64,000 nucleotides of DNA from Mycolicibacterium gadium. GTDB lineage: Bacteria; Actinomycetota; Actinomycetes; Mycobacteriales; Mycobacteriaceae. Within the stretch, counting starts at the first letter, position 1. Each line of letters starts with the position of its first letter. This document shows positions 62,504 through 64,000 of this stretch, piece by piece. The translations under genes and the position numbers were made by a program. The stretch covers positions 1,240,001 to 1,304,000 of the forward strand of contig NZ_AP022608.1 in assembly GCF_010728925.1 (NCBI RefSeq), written 5' to 3'. The notes beneath the pieces were generated by a model. That model made no database searches. It saw only the letters and a list, made by a program, of their open reading frames with translations, and was not told the DNA's origin.

Positions 62504-63397
62504 CTAGTTTCCTTCCGAAGTGGCGCTGACCGTCGGGAATTCGTCGGCAAGGCTTCGGAGATGTCGCGACATGCGAGCGACGTCCGGGGTGATTCCGGTG
62601 ATCAGCTCGAATGCGGTAGTGGCCTGGTGCACGGCCATGTGGCCACCATCGAGTGTTCGGCAACCGACCTCACGCGCGGCCGTGAGCAGCGCGGTGTTCA
62701 GCGGCCGATAGACGATGTCGGCGACCCACAGCCCGGGGTGCAGCAGCCCCCCATCGAACGGGAGGCCCGGATGGTCGGCCATGCCCGTCGGCGTGCAGTG
62801 CACGACACCGTCGCTCACCGGCAGCAGCACCGACAGCTTGTCGAACTCCGAAGCCTCCACGCGTGCACCGGGGTGCCTGCCCGCCAACTCGCGGGCCAGG
62901 GCGGTGGCTCGCTCGACGTCGAGATCGACCACGACCAGATGCTCAGTACCGATATCGAGAAGCGCGTGTCCAACCGCGGCACCTGCCCCGCCCGCGCCGA
63001 CGAGGGTGACGCTGTCCGTGGCGGCGCCGGGCAAACCCTCACCGAACCCGGTGCCGAAGCCAGGAGCGTCGGTGTTGTAGCCGACCGTGCGGTGAGACTC
63101 GATCACCACGGTGTTGACCGCTCCAAGCGCGGCGGCGCCGTCGTCGAGTGCGTCGAGGTGTTCGATCACCAACCGCTTACAGGGATGGGTGATGTTGAGC
63201 GCGTTGTAGCCGAGCGCGCGTGTCCATTCCAGCACCTCGCCGATGCGTTCGGGCGCGATCCCGGCGGTCGTCAGGTCGATGGTTCGGTACACATAGTCGA
63301 GGCCGTTCGCGCGTGCCTCGGCCATGTGCAGCGCCGGTGTCAGCGACGGGCCGACGCCCTGGCCGACGAGGCCGACGAGATATGGGCTGGAACTCAC
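62504..63397 (-). CDS. Quinate/shikimate dehydrogenase-like protein (AroE family)
   Basis: A 297-residue NAD(P)-dependent dehydrogenase. Shikimate site: GQGVGPSLTPALHMAEA (the AroE Ser-Leu-Ser-Pro motif is Ser-Leu-Thr-Pro), Lys74 in NITHPCKRLV and Asp110 in YNTDAPGFGTGF. The Rossmann loop GAGGAGAAVGHAL is followed by Asp in VVDLDVERA, which points to NAD rather than NADP. These changes and the transporter partner suggest a catabolic enzyme like the corynebacterial quinate/shikimate dehydrogenase, not biosynthetic AroE. GTG start after AGGAC. Confidence 0.87.
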   Translation of the reverse strand: MSSSPYLVGLVGQGVGPSLTPALHMAEARANGLDYVYRTIDLTTAGIAPERIGEVLEWTRALGYNALNITHPCKRLVIEHLDALDDGAAALGAVNTVVIESHRTVGYNTDAPGFGTGFGEGLPGAATDSVTLVGAGGAGAAVGHALLDIGTEHLVVVDLDVERATALARELAGRHPGARVEASEFDKLSVLLPVSDGVVHCTPTGMADHPGLPFDGGLLHPGLWVADIVYRPLNTALLTAAREVGCRTLDGGHMAVHQATTAFELITGITPDVARMSRHLRSLADEFPTVSATSEGN

Positions 63398-63417
63398 AAT
63401 GCACCGTCCTGATTAAT

Positions 63418-63431
63418 GTACTAACTAGTAC
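63418..63431. promoter_or_regulatory. Perfect palindrome between the dehydrogenase and the TetR gene
   Basis: GTACTA-AC-TAGTAC, six-base arms and a two-base spacer, next to a GTACGTAC palindrome (63428-63435). It lies about 20 bases upstream of the dehydrogenase GTG, downstream of the tetR gene. It overlaps a TACATT hexamer (63415-63420). A TetR dimer site is likely. Confidence 0.55.
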
Positions 63432-63495
63432 GTACGCTCAGTAGAGCACCGTGGTGCGCGTCTCGTCAAGGGTCAGATGTGAGGCAGCGCGCGGA

Positions 63496-64000
63496 TCAGC
63501 GAGCGGTCAGCCAGCCGACGACGACGTCGCCGATCATGCGTCGCAGATGCGCACGCTGCGCGACCTCGGTGAAGTCGACGTCGAAGAGGAACCCGAACGT
63601 GTAGCGGTTGGCGACTTGAAAGACGCAATACGCGCTGATGACCAGATGGACGTCGAGGGCGTCCACGTCTTCGCGGAAGACGCCCTGTGCGTGGCCCCTG
63701 GCCAGGATCTGGTCAAGCAGGGAGGTGGCCGGCTGCGCGAGCGAGCGCAGCGAATCGAGGCGACTGATGAACTGGCCGCGATGAATGTTCTCGATCGACA
63801 CCAACCGGATAAACGCCTGGTGATCGAGGTGATGATCGAACGTCAGCTCAGCCAGCCTGCGCATCGCCACGACGGGATCCACGTGGTCGACCTGCAGACG
63901 TTGCTCGGCTTCACGAATGCCGCGGTAGGCATTCTCCAGCACCGCCATATAGAGCTGTTCTTTGCCGCCGAAGTAGTAGTAGATCATCCGCTTGGTCGTG
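63496..64000 (-). CDS. TetR-family regulator, N-terminus outside the window
   Basis: About 168 residues are present, missing most of the helix-turn-helix. The visible part opens with the end of the DNA-binding domain (TTKRMIYYYFGGKEQLYMAVLENAY, the canonical Y-Y-x-F recognition-helix tail) and continues into an all-helical ligand domain with FDHHLDHQAFIRLVSIENIHRG, of the TetR_C_... HTH-type seen in aromatic-acid regulators. It is upstream of, and on the same strand as, the dehydrogenase-transporter pair, so it probably regulates them. Confidence 0.88.
   Translation of the reverse strand, partial: TTKRMIYYYFGGKEQLYMAVLENAYRGIREAEQRLQVDHVDPVVAMRRLAELTFDHHLDHQAFIRLVSIENIHRGQFISRLDSLRSLAQPATSLLDQILARGHAQGVFREDVDALDVHLVISAYCVFQVANRYTFGFLFDVDFTEVAQRAHLRRMIGDVVVGWLTAR

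Noticed and set aside
62504..63397. Biosynthetic shikimate dehydrogenase of the aromatic amino acid pathway
   Set aside because: Altered S-L-T-P motif, aspartate suited to NAD, and operon with an MHS transporter and TetR gene favour a catabolic role.

Overview
The window is a dense, high-GC stretch of actinobacterial chromosome. Gene content, gene order and protein sequences (WhiA, mIHF, LprG/P55, UvrC-RapZ-YvcK-WhiA, a pyr operon led by a translational PyrR, CarD-less PE/PPE-less layout) point to a Mycobacterium, most likely a fast-growing environmental species (Mycolicibacterium). There are no tRNA or rRNA genes, insertion sequences, phage genes or CRISPR arrays. Almost every base is coding, and consecutive genes often share ATGA/GTGA or TGATG junctions.

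Layout: 1-4.9 kb (minus) holds the 5' part of ppc, then secG and the glycolytic operon gap-pgk-tpiA. At 5.1-11.1 kb are a small helical protein, a signal-less solute-binding-like protein and the coupled operon uvrC-rapZ-yvcK-whiA. At 11.1-16.5 kb are a gamma-glutamyltransferase lipoprotein, a GNAT enzyme, and the riboflavin operon ribE-ribBA-ribH plus a PH-like membrane protein. At 16.6-22 kb (plus) are lprG-P55, a PfpI-like protein, and a permease with an ABC ATPase that carries a cyclic-nucleotide-binding-like tail. At 22-31.2 kb (minus) are ribD-rpe, fmt-rsmB, lemA with a DUF2207 partner, and yhhN-priA. At 31.2-34.2 kb are an HSL-type esterase with a decayed paralogue fragment behind it, a Baeyer-Villiger-type flavoprotein and a cupin. 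At 34.2-38.1 kb (minus) are mihF-gmk-rpoZ-coaBC-metK. A DUF2330 protein follows, then the pyrimidine operon pyrR-pyrB-pyrC-(PH-like)-carA-carB-pyrF (39.8-48.4 kb). At 48.5-55.2 kb are a serine hydrolase, an FAD monooxygenase, pepQ-efp-nusB with a hypothetical gene, and two multispanning membrane proteins. At 55.2-61.1 kb lies a complete protocatechuate branch of the beta-ketoadipate pathway, pcaH-G-B-L-I-J, with a divergent IclR regulator. The window ends with an MHS-type transporter, a quinate/shikimate dehydrogenase-like enzyme and a truncated TetR regulator, which probably feed that pathway.

The most distinctive pattern I found is regulatory. At about fifteen genes a mycobacterial -10 hexamer (TANNNT) ends 6-8 bases before the start codon, which predicts leaderless mRNAs and fixes several starts. 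Three divergent pairs use this arrangement (uvrC/ggtB, yhhN/esterase, pepQ/B-4DMT). In the yhhN/esterase pair each -10 lies inside the other reading frame. Other RNA or DNA signals are a PyrR-binding hairpin ahead of pyrR, a hairpin with a perfect TATAAT promoter ahead of metK, and palindromic operators next to pcaR and the aroE-like gene. I did not find an entirely novel multi-gene system. Most genes are mycobacterial core genes, and the unusual items are listed as findings.
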